Source: Azospirillaceae bacterium (lineage in GTDB: Bacteria > Pseudomonadota > Alphaproteobacteria > Azospirillales > Azospirillaceae). Taken from it: 34,090 bases of DNA. The notes below the pieces were generated by a model that saw only the letters and a list, made by a program, of their open reading frames with translations, did not search any database and had not been told where the DNA came from. Location of the stretch: positions 1-34,090 of the forward strand of contig DASQNC010000006.1 of NCBI GenBank assembly GCA_035645145.1, written 5' to 3'. Shown one piece after another: positions 33,558 to 34,090 of the stretch (position 1 is the first letter of the stretch; every line of letters begins with the position of its first letter). The position numbers and the translations under genes are program-made.

Positions 33558-34090
33558 ATGGAGTTCCGCGAAGACCAGATCCAACGCTACGCGCGCCACA
33601 TCATCCTGCCCGAGGTGGGCGGCGAGGGGCAGGCGCGGCTTCTGGGATCGAAGGTGCTGGTGGTGGGGGCCGGCGGGCTGGGCGCACCGCTTCTGCTGTA
33701 TCTGGCGGCGGCGGGCGTGGGCACCCTCGGGATCGTCGATGCCGACACGGTGGACCTGACCAACCTTCAGCGCCAGGTCATCCACGATGGTGCATCGGTC
33801 GGCCGGCCCAAGGTGGACAGTGCGGCGGACCGCATTGCCGCCATCAATCCCGATGTGCAAGTGGTCCGCCATGCCCAGCGGCTGGGACCGGACAATGCCG
33901 CGGGGATCGTCGCCGGCTACGACCTGGTGGCGGACGGCAGCGACAATTTCGACACCCGCTACCTGCTGAACGACACCTGCTTCGCCCTCGGCCGCCCCCT
34001 GGTTTCGGCCGCGATGCTGCGGTTCGACGGGCAGATCGCCACCTTCAAGGCGCACCTGGGCGACCCGCACCCCTGTTACCGCTGCGTCTT
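33558..34090 (+). CDS. HesA/MoeB/ThiF-family adenylyltransferase (C-terminus beyond window)
   Basis: This E1-like enzyme adenylates the C-terminal glycine of a sulfur-carrier protein (MoaD, ThiS or similar). About 177 residues are visible. It opens MEFREDQIQRYARHIILPEVGGEGQARLLGSKVLVVGAGGLGAPLLLYLAAAGVGTLGIVDADTVDLTNLQRQVIH. This is the ATP-binding Rossmann start, and the TNLQRQ and DGSDNFDTRYLLND blocks that follow hold the nucleotide. The last residues read PCYRC, the first CxxC of the zinc site. Whether it is MoeB, ThiF or a MoeBR-type protein with a rhodanese tail cannot be told because the C-terminus is missing. Confidence 0.93.
   Translation, partial: MEFREDQIQRYARHIILPEVGGEGQARLLGSKVLVVGAGGLGAPLLLYLAAAGVGTLGIVDADTVDLTNLQRQVIHDGASVGRPKVDSAADRIAAINPDVQVVRHAQRLGPDNAAGIVAGYDLVADGSDNFDTRYLLNDTCFALGRPLVSAAMLRFDGQIATFKAHLGDPHPCYRCV

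Overview
The window is high-GC (roughly 70%), densely coded DNA from an alphaproteobacterium. Rhodospirillales, perhaps Azospirillaceae-like, fits best. The reasons are gene content and order (DUF2244 next to nth; hrcA-grpE divergent from rph; rpe, heparinase II/III and purH in one block; coaBC close to dut), the presence of a BioR-type biotin regulator with TTATCTATAA boxes, and the strongly GC-biased third codon positions. The genus is inferred from gene order only. Both edges cut genes: a DUF2244 membrane protein on the left and a MoeB/ThiF-type adenylyltransferase on the right. I saw no rRNA, tRNA, CRISPR array, insertion sequence or prophage.

Layout. 1-4.5 kb: DUF2244 protein, nth (endonuclease III), a SAM methyltransferase, an exported protein of unknown function, a bactofilin and an EI24/CysZ-type membrane protein. 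4.6-7.1 kb: a PfkB-family adenosine/nucleoside kinase converging on dapB, followed by a CigR/RcnB-like periplasmic protein. 7.2-14.8 kb: a heat-shock region in which hrcA-grpE and dnaK-dnaJ lie on the minus strand, separated by two plus-strand genes (a 69-residue protein and a DUF1848 protein with a C-terminal radical-SAM-like cysteine motif); rph diverges from hrcA. 14.8-17.3 kb: a biotin module bioR-bioY-bioB with three BioR boxes. 17.4-19.1 kb: a DUF202 membrane protein, then a divergent cupin/TetR pair around a perfect palindrome. 19.1-24.4 kb: minus-strand rpe, heparinase II/III-like, terC and purH, preceded by a remnant of an MFS transporter.

24.4-34.1 kb: rpmB with a terminator-like hairpin in its leader and a strong terminator behind it; a GYD-domain protein; a DMT (EamA) transporter; a degenerate GGDEF protein with a CZB-like N-terminus; a 32-bp direct repeat; a family 2 glycosyltransferase; a 44-bp near-perfect inverted repeat; coaBC; an ABM-like small protein plus WYL regulator pair behind a 7-4-7 palindrome; dut; and an Rrf2 regulator followed by cysK, with an operator-like palindrome and promoter over the regulator's stop codon; then the moeB/thiF-like gene.

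Most genes are housekeeping (protein folding, RNA processing, purine, CoA, lysine/DAP, biotin and cysteine synthesis, DNA repair and dUTP removal). The distinctive content is regulatory: four small local circuits (BioR, TetR-cupin, WYL-ABM, Rrf2-cysK), each with a palindrome readable in the sequence. Structured elements are the rpmB leader hairpin, the dnaK-dnaJ hairpin and the inverted repeat before coaBC. I did not find a clearly new multi-gene system; the least understood parts are the DUF1848 locus and the degenerate CZB-GGDEF protein. All operator, promoter and terminator calls were read by eye.
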